A DNA stretch of 64,000 bases from Oleidesulfovibrio alaskensis DSM 16109 (GCF_000482745.1 NZ_KI519496.1:62001-126000); one strand, 5' to 3'. Positions 18,246 to 26,159 are shown, counted from the stretch's first letter. Translations and numbers: made by a program. Notes: generated by a model not told the origin, from the sequence alone.

Positions 18246-19517
18246 ATGAACAGATTCCTGGCAAAAGCGGCCGTTGCGGCCGCCGCATTCTGCCTGATGA
18301 TCACGGCGCCCGCCATGGCGGCGGCGCAGGACAAGCTTGGCGGAACTCTGGAAATTTTTTCGTGGTGGGCCGGTGACGAAGGCCCCGCGCTTGAGGCCAT
18401 GATAAAGCTGTACAACAAGCAGCACCCCGGCGTCAGCGTGGAAAACGCCGCCGTCACGGGCGGATCGGGCATCAACGCCCGTGCAGTGCTTAAAACCCGT
18501 ATGCTGGGCGGCAATCCTCCTGACAGCTTTCAGGTGCATGCAGGACAGGAACTCATCGGTACGTGGGTTGCCTCGGGCCGTATGGAAGACCTGACCTTTC
18601 TGTACAAACAGCAGGGCTGGATGGAAGCGTTTCCCGCCGACCTCATCAAGCTGATCGGCACGGAGAACGGCATATGGTCGGTACCGGTGACGGTTCACCG
18701 CTCCAACGTCATGTGGTTTGTACCCGCCAACCTGAAAAAATGGGGAATACAGGCTCCTGCCGACTGGAACGAGTTTCTGGAAATAGCCCCGCGGCTGCAG
18801 GAACAGGGCGTGGTGCCGCTTGCTCTGGCCACCAACTGGACTGCCAACCACCTCTGGGAATCCGTGGCGCTGGCCTCCATGGGGGCCGACCGGTGGGACG
18901 CCCTCTGGCGCGGCGAAATTCCGTGGACCGATCCTGAAGTGGTCAAAGCATGGGAGCTTTTCGGCAAGGTGCTGCAATACACCAATGACGACGCCACATC
19001 GCTTTCGTGGCAGCAGGCCACAGACATGGTTGTGGACGGCCGCGCCGCCTTCAACGTCATGGGCGACTGGGCTGCCGGCTACATGAACACCACGCTGGGC
19101 ATGGCACCCGGTAAAGACTTCGGCTGGTCCGCATCGCCGGGCACCGGCGGCGTGTTCATGTTCCTTTCCGATTCGTTCGGCCTGCCCGTGGGCGCCGCAA
19201 ACCGCGACAACAGCCTCGCGTGGCTGGCACTTGTGGGTTCGCGCAGCGGCAGCGACGCCTTCAACCCGCTCAAGGGTTCCATCTCGCCCCGGCTTGATAC
19301 CGACCTGAACCTGTACAATGACTATTCAAAATCCGCCGCAGGCGACTGGGGCCGCGACCGCATCGTGGGCAGTCTGGCTCACGGAGTCACCGCCAACGAA
19401 GGCTTCATGAGCGATTTCGCATCCGTTATGGAGATGTACCTGAAAAACCGCAACGCCGGTCAGGCCGCCATGGCCTGCCACGCCATTGCCGTAAAAAACG
19501 GCATAGCCAGACGATAG
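18246..19517 (+). CDS. Periplasmic sugar-binding protein (ABC solute-binding family 1)
   Basis: Solute-binding component, 423 residues. A Sec signal peptide (MNRFLAKAAVAAAAFCLMIT, then APAMAAAQ) precedes a mature protein with the family 1 pattern: LEIFSWWAGDEGPALEAMI, NPPDSFQVHAGQEL, VPVTVHRSNVMWF and FNVMGDWAAGYM. GGAGGAAGG upstream of the ATG is the strongest ribosome site in the operon, consistent with the excess of binding protein these systems need. A hairpin after the gene may raise its expression further. Glucose/galactose-type binding is plausible from the neighbours only. Confidence 0.93.
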   Translation: MNRFLAKAAVAAAAFCLMITAPAMAAAQDKLGGTLEIFSWWAGDEGPALEAMIKLYNKQHPGVSVENAAVTGGSGINARAVLKTRMLGGNPPDSFQVHAGQELIGTWVASGRMEDLTFLYKQQGWMEAFPADLIKLIGTENGIWSVPVTVHRSNVMWFVPANLKKWGIQAPADWNEFLEIAPRLQEQGVVPLALATNWTANHLWESVALASMGADRWDALWRGEIPWTDPEVVKAWELFGKVLQYTNDDATSLSWQQATDMVVDGRAAFNVMGDWAAGYMNTTLGMAPGKDFGWSASPGTGGVFMFLSDSFGLPVGAANRDNSLAWLALVGSRSGSDAFNPLKGSISPRLDTDLNLYNDYSKSAAGDWGRDRIVGSLAHGVTANEGFMSDFASVMEMYLKNRNAGQAAMACHAIAVKNGIARR

Positions 19518-19534
19518 CATACTGACCATTCACC

Positions 19535-19562
19535 GCGCCGGAGACCGGCAGGTCTCCGGCGC
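19535..19562 (+). other. Perfect 12-bp hairpin between binding protein and permease
   Basis: GCGCCGGAGACC (19535-19546), loop GGCA, GGTCTCCGGCGC (19551-19562). It is a perfect stem with no following T-run. Such hairpins behind binding-protein genes (as in malE-malF) protect the upstream mRNA from 3' decay and lower permease expression. Confidence 0.75.
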
Positions 19563-19584
19563 CACAGACGGGGTTTGCACAATA

Positions 19585-20703
19585 ATGGCCGACTTATCAC
19601 GGGACAGATGGAAAGCACTCATCACGCTCATGCCGTCCGTCGTGCTCATTGCGGTGTTCGTTTACGGGTTTATCGGCGACACCATTTATATTTCGCTGAC
19701 GGACTGGGGAAGAGGCGCCGCGCTGGCACTTGATCCGCAGATCAATTACATCGGTTTTGAAAATTATACCGAACTGTTCACCGGTTTCATCGACGGCCGC
19801 TTCCGGCAGGACATGGTCAACGCCATGTTCTACTCGGTGCTGCTGCTGGCCGGGGCCATCGGTCTGGGGCTGTTCATCGCCGTGCTGCTGGACAGAAAAC
19901 CCGCGGGCGAGGCCGTGCTGCGCACCATATTCCTGTATCCCATGGCGCTGTCTTTCATCGTCTCCGGCACCATCTGGCGCTGGCTGCTCGCCCCGCAGGG
20001 CGGGGTCAACGTGCTGCCGACCTATTTCGGATTCGACAGACTGCAGTTCACATGGCTTACCAGCAAGCAGACCGTGCTGCAGTTCAACTGGCAGAACCTG
20101 CTGCCGCTGCTTCTCTGTATCATGGCTGCGGTGCTCGTCCTGTCCGGGTTCGGCTGTCTGCGCAGCAGGCCGCGGCGTGCCGCATGGTTTATGGGCTGCG
20201 GCGCCCTGCTGGGCCTGTTTGTGGCCGTTGCGGGCAGCAGCCTGCCGCAGGCTCTGTTCATGGAAGAAACACACGGCTTCAATCTGGCCACGACGGGCAT
20301 CATCATTGCCACCGTATGGCAGTATTCGGGTTACACCATGGCCCTGTATCTTGCGGGACTGCACGGCATATCGCAGGACCTCGCCGACGCCGCCCAGCTG
20401 GACGGTGCCTCACAGTTCGCCTACTACCGGCATGTGGCCATCCCCATGCTGCGCCCCATAACCATCAGCGCCATCATCATTCTGTCGCACATCTCGCTCA
20501 AGATGTTCGACCTCATCTTTGCCATGACCGGCCCGGACAACGGTGCCACAGGACATCCCGCGCTGCTCATGTATCTGACCACATTCAGGGCCAACGACTT
20601 TGCCAAGGGTGCTGCCATTGCCGTGGTGCTGTTTCTGCTGGCGGCCATGTTCATCATTCCGTACCTTGTCAGTTCGTACCGCCGCAAAAGGAGGGGCTAC
20701 TGA
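19585..20703 (+). CDS. Sugar ABC importer permease 1 (MalF-like)
   Basis: Inner-membrane permease, 372 residues. It has an N-terminal membrane segment (LMPSVVLIAVFVYGFIGDTI) and further hydrophobic helices. The ATPase-coupling EAA loop reads DAAQLDGASQFAYYRHVAIP near residue 270. At 372 residues it is longer than the usual 290-320; the surplus is about residues 165-225, a pair of extra hydrophobic stretches (LLLCIMAAVLVLSGFGCL and ALLGLFVAVAGSSL), so it may have additional spans, as in MalF. Its stop overlaps the next start (TGATG). No strong ribosome site precedes 19585. Confidence 0.9.
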   Translation: MADLSRDRWKALITLMPSVVLIAVFVYGFIGDTIYISLTDWGRGAALALDPQINYIGFENYTELFTGFIDGRFRQDMVNAMFYSVLLLAGAIGLGLFIAVLLDRKPAGEAVLRTIFLYPMALSFIVSGTIWRWLLAPQGGVNVLPTYFGFDRLQFTWLTSKQTVLQFNWQNLLPLLLCIMAAVLVLSGFGCLRSRPRRAAWFMGCGALLGLFVAVAGSSLPQALFMEETHGFNLATTGIIIATVWQYSGYTMALYLAGLHGISQDLADAAQLDGASQFAYYRHVAIPMLRPITISAIIILSHISLKMFDLIFAMTGPDNGATGHPALLMYLTTFRANDFAKGAAIAVVLFLLAAMFIIPYLVSSYRRKRRGY

Positions 20704-21527
20704 TGCACCGCACGTTTTCACCGGCGCGGGTGCTGCTGTATGCAGTGCTGTTTCTGCTGGCGGCCGTCTATATCACTCCGGCATACATGGCCCTTATCAC
20801 CGCGCTCAAGCATCCGGCCGAAATCAGCCTGACCACCGCATGGGAACTTCCCGCCACGGCCAACTGGAGCAGCTTTGCCGAAGCCGCACGCAAGCTGGGC
20901 CCCAACTTCATGAACAGCATAATCCTGACCGTATGCGCCACCATCGGCTCCACGGTGCTCGGCTCGCTGAACGGCTATGTTTTTTCCAAATGGAAGTTCA
21001 AGGGCAGCGAAGTGGTTTTCACCCTGTTTCTGTTCGGCATGTTCATTCCGTACCAGATCATTCTCATTCCGCTTTTTCAGCTGCTGCGCGACATGAACCT
21101 GTACGGCGGCCTGCCGGGGCTGATTCTGGCACACGTTGTCTACGGTCTGCCCATCACCACGTTGATCTTCCGGAATTTTTACAGCCAGATACCGACAACG
21201 CTTGTGGAATCTGCCCAGCTGGACGGCGCGGGATTCTTTTCCATATACCGGCATATCATCTTTCCGCTGTCCATTCCGGGCTTTGTGGTGACCAGCCTGT
21301 GGCAGTGCACGCAGGTATGGAACGAATTCCTGTGGGGTATCTGCCTGACAAAGCACACCTCCGCCCCCATGACCGTGGGACTGGCACAGCTGGCAGGCGG
21401 ACAGGCCGTCAGCTGGAACCTGCCCATGGCCGGTTCTGCCATTGCCGCACTGCCTGTGCTGATGATGTACATTCTGCTGGGCCGCTATTTCATCCGCGGA
21501 CTGCTGGCGGGTTCCGTCAAAGAATAA
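20703..21527 (+). CDS. Sugar ABC importer permease 2 (MalG-like)
   Basis: Second permease, 274 residues, standard MalG length. It starts MHRTFSPARVLLYAVLFLLA; six hydrophobic segments follow. The EAA loop is ESAQLDGAGFFSIYRHIIFP. It ends RYFIRGLLAGSVKE, a typical C-terminus for this family (GLTAGAVKG-like). The start codon shares a base with the preceding stop, so the two permeases are coupled. It is the last gene before a long terminator. Confidence 0.93.
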   Translation: MHRTFSPARVLLYAVLFLLAAVYITPAYMALITALKHPAEISLTTAWELPATANWSSFAEAARKLGPNFMNSIILTVCATIGSTVLGSLNGYVFSKWKFKGSEVVFTLFLFGMFIPYQIILIPLFQLLRDMNLYGGLPGLILAHVVYGLPITTLIFRNFYSQIPTTLVESAQLDGAGFFSIYRHIIFPLSIPGFVVTSLWQCTQVWNEFLWGICLTKHTSAPMTVGLAQLAGGQAVSWNLPMAGSAIAALPVLMMYILLGRYFIRGLLAGSVKE

Positions 21528-21533
21528 CGTCAC

Positions 21534-21588
21534 CGGCATAAAAACAGACGGGCATTTCCGCCAAAGATGCCCGTCTGTTTTTATGCCG
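21534..21588 (+). terminator. Long perfect terminator of the galactose/importer operon
   Basis: The 22-base arm starting CGGCATAAAAACAG (21534-21555) is an exact inverted repeat of 21567-21588, with an 11-base loop. The upper stem CAGACGGGCAT/ATGCCCGTCTG followed by five T makes a strong terminator. Because the lower stem is A/T-rich it is symmetrical and should also stop minus-strand transcripts. Confidence 0.93.
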
Positions 21589-21696
21589 TGCAGAAACCCG
21601 CTGAAAATACGCCGCAGTGCGGCGGCATGCAGCAGACGACCTGCTGCCGGAAAAACACGCCGCGGTGCCGCCCGTGCAGCAGAGCCGCGCGACAGA

Positions 21697-21757
21697 CCCG
21701 GAAAACAGGCCCGGAAGCGGGCCCGGAAACAGGTCCGGAAACAGGTCCGGAACAAAA
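21697..21757. repeat. 12-bp tandem repeat, about five copies
   Basis: Five consecutive units of 12-13 bases based on CCCGGAAACAGG occupy 21697-21757. They lie in the 280-base space between the operon terminator and the end of the zinc-finger gene. I see no other gene or signal in that space. Confidence 0.85.
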
Positions 21758-21866
21758 GCACCACGCCGGTGCCCGTTACCCTGTGCAGGCCGCATAAAAG
21801 CCCCGCCCAGAGCACACCGCAGTGCACACACGCCATGCGGCGGTCGCTGTGCAACCGTATCCGCGC

Positions 21867-22247
21867 TTACGCGCAGACCGGATCGCGCAGCAGATACCTG
21901 CGGGCGGCCTCGGCCTCTCTGTCTTCCTGACAATGAATACAAAGCGTCGTGGTCGGATTGGCCTTCAGCCGGGCTTCGCCTATTTCGTCACCGCATTCTT
22001 CACACCGGCCGAAGCCACCCGTGGCAATACGGTGCAACGCCGATTCCACAGCCGCCAGCTGCCGAGCCAGCCGCCCGCGCAATGCCACATCCAGCGTCAG
22101 TTCCGCCAGCCGCGAAGCCTGCTCGTTTTCATCGGGGCAGGCAATAACCGCTGCCGCGGTTTCCGGCGCCAGTCCGCACTGCTGTTTAAGAAAAACCACC
22201 CTGTCGCGCAGGGAATCCGCAATGGTGCCAAGCTGCTGATCATTCAT
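21867..22247 (-). CDS. DksA/TraR-type C4 zinc-finger protein
   Basis: A 126-residue protein with an N-terminal helical coiled-coil-like half and a C-terminal zinc finger CEECGDEIGEARLKANP followed by CIHCQ, the DksA/TraR pattern. Such proteins enter the RNA polymerase secondary channel, or in short variants have unknown targets. The start at 22247 (MNDQQLG) is chosen because GGAG sits 8 bases upstream; an ATG two codons earlier is too close. It is somewhat shorter than DksA (about 150) and lacks the DksA coiled-coil-tip Asp-Ala motif as far as I can see, so it is better called a DksA/TraR-family protein than DksA. Confidence 0.88.
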   Translation of the reverse strand: MNDQQLGTIADSLRDRVVFLKQQCGLAPETAAAVIACPDENEQASRLAELTLDVALRGRLARQLAAVESALHRIATGGFGRCEECGDEIGEARLKANPTTTLCIHCQEDREAEAARRYLLRDPVCA

Positions 22248-22473
22248 AACCATAACTCCGTTGGTTGCGGTTTTCCGATGCTTCAGGGTTATGCCCCGCA
22301 TGCCGGCATGCTGCACGGCAGTCCGGTTACGCGCAGCAGACAATCATATGACACGCTCTGCCGGCGTGTTTCTTCACCAAACAGTCACCCCCAGTTCACC
22401 GTATCTCCACACCGCCGCCGTACTACAATGCAGCGACAATCATACTCCGGTACCAGCCGGAGGGAGGTAACCC

Positions 22474-24405
22474 ATGCAGAGTACCCGCACCGGCAGCCCC
22501 GGCCGTCAGCCATCGTCAGCAGTCCAGCCGTCCGGTTTCATGCCGCCTGTGGCACGGGCCATTCCCGCGCCGCTGCGCACCCCGCTGATGCACGCCCTCA
22601 AGCTGCCTCAGCTGCTTTCCATGTACAGGCAGGTTTCCACCGGCGGCAGCGCCTGTGGCGAAGGTCTCAAACCGTCCGGCCGCACGGCGGACGTGCTGGC
22701 CCTGCTGGCCGCACGCACACACGATGCCGGAGAACTGAAAGCCCCGCATATATTTGCCCGTGACGCGCTGCAGCTGCTGGACATCACGCTGGATATCCGG
22801 CCGGAAACACAGGCAGGTCTTGAATCGCTGCCCCCCGACCAGCCGCTGGTGGTGGTATCCAACCATCCGTTCGGTGTATTAGAGGGACTGGCCCTGATGG
22901 CTGCACTGCTGCCGGTGCGGCCCGACACCCTTTTTCTGGCTAATTATCTGTTGCGCAGCATTCCGGAAATCCGCGAGCTCATTCTGCCGGTCAACCCCTT
23001 TTCCACACGGCAGGCCCGTCGCGAAAATATCAGCGGGCTGCGTGCGGCCGTGGGGCACCTGCGTCAGGGCGGCTGTCTGTGTGTCTTTCCCGCCGGAGAG
23101 GTGGCGCATCTGCAGCCACGCCGGCGAGCCATAACCGATCCGGTGTGGAACAGTAACGTTGCCGGTCTCATACGCCGCACCGGCGCCGCGGTGCTGCCCC
23201 TGCATTTCGAGGGGCGCAACAGCATGCTTTTCAACCTGATGGGCCTTGTGCATCCTTTTGCCCGTACCGCCATGCTGCCGGCTGAACTGCTGAAAAAGCG
23301 CTCTTCCACGGTAACGCTCAATGTGGGACGCATCATTCCGCCACAGATATTCCGCGACCTGCCCCGTGAAACCGACATCACCGCGTATCTGCGCGCCCGC
23401 AGCTACGCTCTTTCGCGCGGGCCGAAAGACCGGCAGACGGCAACAGCCGTTGCACGCCGCGCGGCCCCCGTGGCCGGGCCGTTTCCCGTGGCGCGGCTGC
23501 TGGCCGAGATTGCAGACCTGCCGCCTGAACAGCTGCTGCTGCGCGAAAACGGGTACCTTGTTTTTGAAGCCCGCGCATGGCAGGCACCGTGCTTTCTGCA
23601 TGAAATAGGCAGACAGCGGGAACTTACCTTCCGCGAGGTGGGCGAAGGCAGCGGAGAAGCGCTGGACACGGACGTGTTTGACAACCGTTACGACCATATC
23701 ATTCTGTGGCATGAAAACGACAGGCGGCTTGCCGGTGCCTACCGCATCGGGCAGACAGGGACAGTCCTTCCGGAATTCGGAGTGAAGGGACTCTATTCGT
23801 CCACGCTGTTCCGCTTCAGCCCGCGCTTTTTTGCACAGGATGACAATGCGCTGGAACTTGGACGGGCCTTTGTGACCGCACCCTATCAGCGTGACTATGC
23901 GCCGCTGATGCTGCTGTGGAAGGGCATAGCGCACTTTGTGCTGCGCCGCCCCGGCGTCCGGCGGCTGTTCGGCCCTGTCAGCATCAGTCTGGAATACAGC
24001 CGGTATTCACTGAGCGCCCTTACAGAGTTTCTGCGCCTGCACCATCAGGACAACACGCTGGCCGCCATGGTCAGCGGGCGCAAGCCTCCCCGTTATAAAA
24101 TGGACAAACGTGCCCCCGACATGCTCAACATGCAGGGCATGCACTTCAACGGCTTGTGCAATCTGGTGAAAGATATCGAGGGCGGACGCACCGTGCCGGT
24201 TCTTTTCAAGCATTATCTCAAACTGGGCGGGCGGATAGGCGGCTTTCACGTGGATACGGCGTTCAGGACTCTTGATGCCTTTCTGTGCATTGATCTGGCC
24301 GATGCCCCGCCCGCCATGCTGCAGCGGTACATGGGCAAAGAACAGGCGGTGACCTTTCTGCGCCGCTGCCAGCACAGCGCCTGCCAGATAATTTCTGGCA
24401 GATAA
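22474..24405 (+). CDS. Fused lysophospholipid-type O-acyltransferase and OlsB-type N-acyltransferase; probable ornithine-lipid synthase
   Basis: A 643-residue two-domain protein. Residues about 80-320 form an LPLAT domain: SNHPFGVLEGLAL (catalytic His region), VFPAGEVAHLQPR and LPLHFEGRNSMLFN. Residues about 340-640 form an OlsB/hemolysin-like GNAT domain: RQRELTFREVGEGSG, DHIILWHENDRRLAGAYRIG, ELGRAFVTAPYQ and GPVSISLEYS. This fusion matches OlsF, which makes ornithine lipids from ornithine with two acyl transfers; ornithine lipids are known in Desulfovibrio. The order of domains and full motifs favour a working bifunctional enzyme. GGAGG upstream of the ATG is strong. Alternative: acylation of another amino acid (glycine, glutamine). 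Confidence 0.85.
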   Translation: MQSTRTGSPGRQPSSAVQPSGFMPPVARAIPAPLRTPLMHALKLPQLLSMYRQVSTGGSACGEGLKPSGRTADVLALLAARTHDAGELKAPHIFARDALQLLDITLDIRPETQAGLESLPPDQPLVVVSNHPFGVLEGLALMAALLPVRPDTLFLANYLLRSIPEIRELILPVNPFSTRQARRENISGLRAAVGHLRQGGCLCVFPAGEVAHLQPRRRAITDPVWNSNVAGLIRRTGAAVLPLHFEGRNSMLFNLMGLVHPFARTAMLPAELLKKRSSTVTLNVGRIIPPQIFRDLPRETDITAYLRARSYALSRGPKDRQTATAVARRAAPVAGPFPVARLLAEIADLPPEQLLLRENGYLVFEARAWQAPCFLHEIGRQRELTFREVGEGSGEALDTDVFDNRYDHIILWHENDRRLAGAYRIGQTGTVLPEFGVKGLYSSTLFRFSPRFFAQDDNALELGRAFVTAPYQRDYAPLMLLWKGIAHFVLRRPGVRRLFGPVSISLEYSRYSLSALTEFLRLHHQDNTLAAMVSGRKPPRYKMDKRAPDMLNMQGMHFNGLCNLVKDIEGGRTVPVLFKHYLKLGGRIGGFHVDTAFRTLDAFLCIDLADAPPAMLQRYMGKEQAVTFLRRCQHSACQIISGR

Positions 24406-24434
24406 GTTCTGGCAGGTAAGGTCTGGCAGGTAAC
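24381..24434. repeat. 14-bp tandem repeat spanning the acyltransferase stop codon
   Basis: Three 14-base units, TTCTGGCAGATAAG, TTCTGGCAGGTAAG and GTCTGGCAGGTAAC (24393-24434). The stop codon of the preceding gene lies inside the first. Just upstream CTGCCAGA (24381-24388) is the inverse of TCTGGCAG (24394-24401), so the array can also fold into a hairpin. Confidence 0.85.
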
Positions 24435-24609
24435 GCCTCACAGGCCACATTTGACAGGTCCGGCGCTGGGGGCTTCCGCGCTTCGCCCCGCCGTGCCGGA
24501 TACAAAGGCGTCCCGCCCCCCGCGGGCGGTTTACACCGCGGCAGATGCCCGCATCCGCCTCCTGCTGCCGGCATCACCGCCGGAGCCGCGGCGGCGCCTT
24601 GACAACACA

Positions 24610-24643
24610 CCCCGTGCGGATACAGTCCGCACGGGGTCTTTCT
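24610..24643 (+). terminator. Intrinsic terminator after the acyltransferase gene
   Basis: CCCCGTGCGGA (24610-24620) and TCCGCACGGGG (24626-24636) form a perfect 11-bp stem with loop TACAG, followed by TCTTTCT. It lies 38 bases ahead of the next gene, so it could also act as an attenuator for it. Confidence 0.85.
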
Positions 24644-24673
24644 GGTCTTGCCTGAACATAAAAGGAGACGACC

Positions 24674-25090
24674 ATGCGTTACATTGTCAGTGCCTGTCTG
24701 GCCGGAGTATGCTGCCGCTACGATGCACAGGCAAAACCGCACCCGCAGGTGCTGGAGCTCATCCGTCAGGGCAGGGCCATACCCGTATGTCCCGAACAGC
24801 TGGGCGGCCTGCCCACACCGCGTGACGGCGCGGAACTTTGCCACGGCCGGGTGCTAACCCGCAACGGAACCGACGTCACTGCGCAGTTTGTACTGGGTGC
24901 GCAGCAAGCTCTGGAGCTTGCCCGTCTGTTCGGCGCCGGTGCGGCCATACTGCAGGCGCGCTCTCCTTCATGCGGAGTCACACAGGTTTACGACGGAACA
25001 TTCAGCGGCAGGCTGGTGGCAGGTTCCGGCATTTTTGCGGCTCTGCTGCAGCGCAACGGCATACCCGTTACCGAAGATACCGCCCTGTGA
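24674..25090 (+). CDS. DUF523 family protein
   Basis: A 138-residue cytoplasmic protein of the DUF523 (YbbK-like) family. Conserved Cys-containing segments are present: VSACLAGVCCRYD at the N-terminus, VCPEQLGGLPTPR in the middle and ARSPSCGVTQVYDGTFSG near residue 95. The family function is not established; the conserved cysteines suggest metal or sulfur chemistry. AAGGAGA lies 7 bases before the ATG. Confidence 0.9.
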   Translation: MRYIVSACLAGVCCRYDAQAKPHPQVLELIRQGRAIPVCPEQLGGLPTPRDGAELCHGRVLTRNGTDVTAQFVLGAQQALELARLFGAGAAILQARSPSCGVTQVYDGTFSGRLVAGSGIFAALLQRNGIPVTEDTAL

Positions 25091-25177
25091 CCTGACTTGC
25101 ACATCTGCACACATTTTCTGCACAACCATGTGCATCACGCTGCACATGCGGGCATATAAAAAAACGAACAGTTTTAC

Positions 25178-25198
25178 AACATGCTGTTATAGCATGTT
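25178..25198. promoter_or_regulatory. Inverted repeat upstream of the sigma-54-like promoter
   Basis: AACATGCT-GTTAT-AGCATGTT has perfect 8-base arms. It ends 9 bases before the -24 element of the sigma-54-like promoter and 88 bases after the DUF523 stop. It may be a regulator site, or (with the T-run following) a weak AT-rich terminator for DUF523. Confidence 0.5.
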
Positions 25199-25206
25199 AT
25201 TTTTGT

Positions 25207-25223
25207 TTGGCACGACATGTGCT
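25207..25223 (+). promoter_or_regulatory. Sigma-54 (RpoN) type -24/-12 promoter
   Basis: TTGGCACGACATGTGCT matches the consensus YTGGCACGRNNNTTGCW at all defined positions except one. The invariant GG (25209-25210) and GC (25221-25222) are separated by exactly 10 bases. The predicted transcription start is near 25234. No other site I noticed in the window fits this well. Confidence 0.75.
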
Positions 25224-25233
25224 TTAAGGAAAG

Positions 25234-25745
25234 CATTGGCAATGAGTTTCCTCTGAAACAGACGCATCCTGAACACCACCGGAGACCGTTACCGAACCAC
25301 TTGCGGCATCCCCGCACACGGTTCTCCGGCACTTTTACCGGCAGTTTCCCTTCCGCCGGACAACCCCGATTCCGAGAGTGTGGCGCTCTGGAGGTTGCCC
25401 GGCCCGAAACATCGCCGATTACGGGGCGACAAGCCCAAGCGCTAACGGTCACGCTTTTTGACCGACTGAATATATCGGGGTCATGTACCCCGTGGCCGCC
25501 CGGCTTCCTCCTCCCCGTCGGCGGCCGCACTGCGAAAGATGGCGACGTGGCAAGGCCGCAAGGCCTTGCCCAGCTTACAACCCCGCTCATGCGGGATGAC
25601 ATAGACAACTTGCCATGAGGACACTCCTCCTCTGCTGCATACGCCGGTCGCGGCAACGCCCGAAGCCGTGACCAATGGCAGACGAACCCGTCAATACCTC
25701 CTTTGCTCTTCCCCCGGCCGCATTGTGCGGCCGGGGGCCTTCTTT
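25234..25745 (+). ncRNA. Candidate large structured non-coding RNA (about 510 nt)
   Basis: Between the sigma-54-like promoter and the hairpin at 25711 I find no credible protein; reading frames on both strands lack ribosome sites and have compositions unlike neighbouring genes. The stretch is dense in stems: 25246-25250/25255-25259; 25279-25289/25318-25329 enclosing 25302-25306/25312-25316; 25338-25342/25355-25359; 25361-25365/25393-25397; 25412-25416/25425-25429; 25446-25451/25459-25464; 25476-25480/25488-25492; 25494-25500/25520-25526; 25549-25557/25562-25570 closed by a GCAA tetraloop; 25582-25586/25591-25595. TGCCAT (25611-25616) pairs with ATGGCA (25675-25680), enclosing two further hairpins. 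It is not RNase P RNA, tmRNA, SRP or 6S RNA by any motif I know. Structure was found by eye and GC-rich DNA gives chance stems. Confidence 0.5.
25711..25745 (+). terminator. Intrinsic terminator ending the candidate RNA
   Basis: CCCCCGGCCGC and GCGGCCGGGGG form a perfect 11-bp stem with loop ATT-GT-type bases, followed by CCTTCTTTG. T-richness is only on the plus strand, which fixes the direction of the transcript. Confidence 0.85.
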
Positions 25746-25858
25746 GTACCCCGCACACGGGTATGGCTGTTGACAGCAGCCCTTACATTTACCTACCTTC
25801 CCGTGCACCGGGCACAACGTACAACCCTCATGCGGCCCTGCCGCACACAGGAAGCATC

Positions 25859-26035
25859 ATGTCCAACTTTCTTGTACGCGGCATTCTTATAGGCGGCGCT
25901 CTGGGCGCATTCGGCGGTATGCTGGGATTGAGCGACAATCTGCCCCGCGCCGTTGCCATCGGCATGGTCGGCGGTTTTTTTGCCGGTCTCACGCTGGCCC
26001 GCAAGCACGCAAAAAAGCAGAACAACACTAAATAG
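25859..26035 (+). CDS. Small glycine-rich two-span membrane protein
   Basis: A 58-residue protein, start supported by AGGA about 8 bases upstream. Two hydrophobic Gly-rich stretches (VRGILIGGALGAFGGMLGL and AVAIGMVGGFFAGLTLA) with GxxxG spacing suggest a helical hairpin in the membrane, followed by a basic tail ARKHAKKQNNTK that should stay in the cytoplasm. No family recognised. It stands alone, preceded by a weak TTGACA at 25770-25775. Confidence 0.7.
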   Translation: MSNFLVRGILIGGALGAFGGMLGLSDNLPRAVAIGMVGGFFAGLTLARKHAKKQNNTK

Positions 26036-26069
26036 CACTGCGCTTGGGGCGGTGCTGCGGACAGGGTAT

Positions 26070-26093
26070 AAAAAAAGCAGCCCGGCGGGCCGC
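26070..26093 (-). terminator. Candidate minus-strand terminator
   Basis: GCAGCCC-GGC-GGGCCGC (26077-26093, one mismatch) followed on the minus strand by seven T. It backs up the hairpin at 26262-26281 for leftward transcripts and may also oppose the small gene ending at 26035. Confidence 0.55.
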
Positions 26094-26159
26094 TTCAGGC
26101 GGTCCGTCAGCCGCGGTCTGTTTTACCCGCCGTCAGCCCCGTGCAAAGTTATGCCTGAG

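Noticed and set aside
25217..25618. 133-residue plus-strand frame inside the candidate RNA
   Set aside because: Its first codon lies before the predicted transcription start and no ribosome site precedes any internal start.
25174..25758. 195-residue minus-strand frame across the candidate RNA
   Set aside because: No ribosome site, no recognisable domain, and it runs through a plus-strand terminator and promoter; kept only as the main alternative to the RNA reading.
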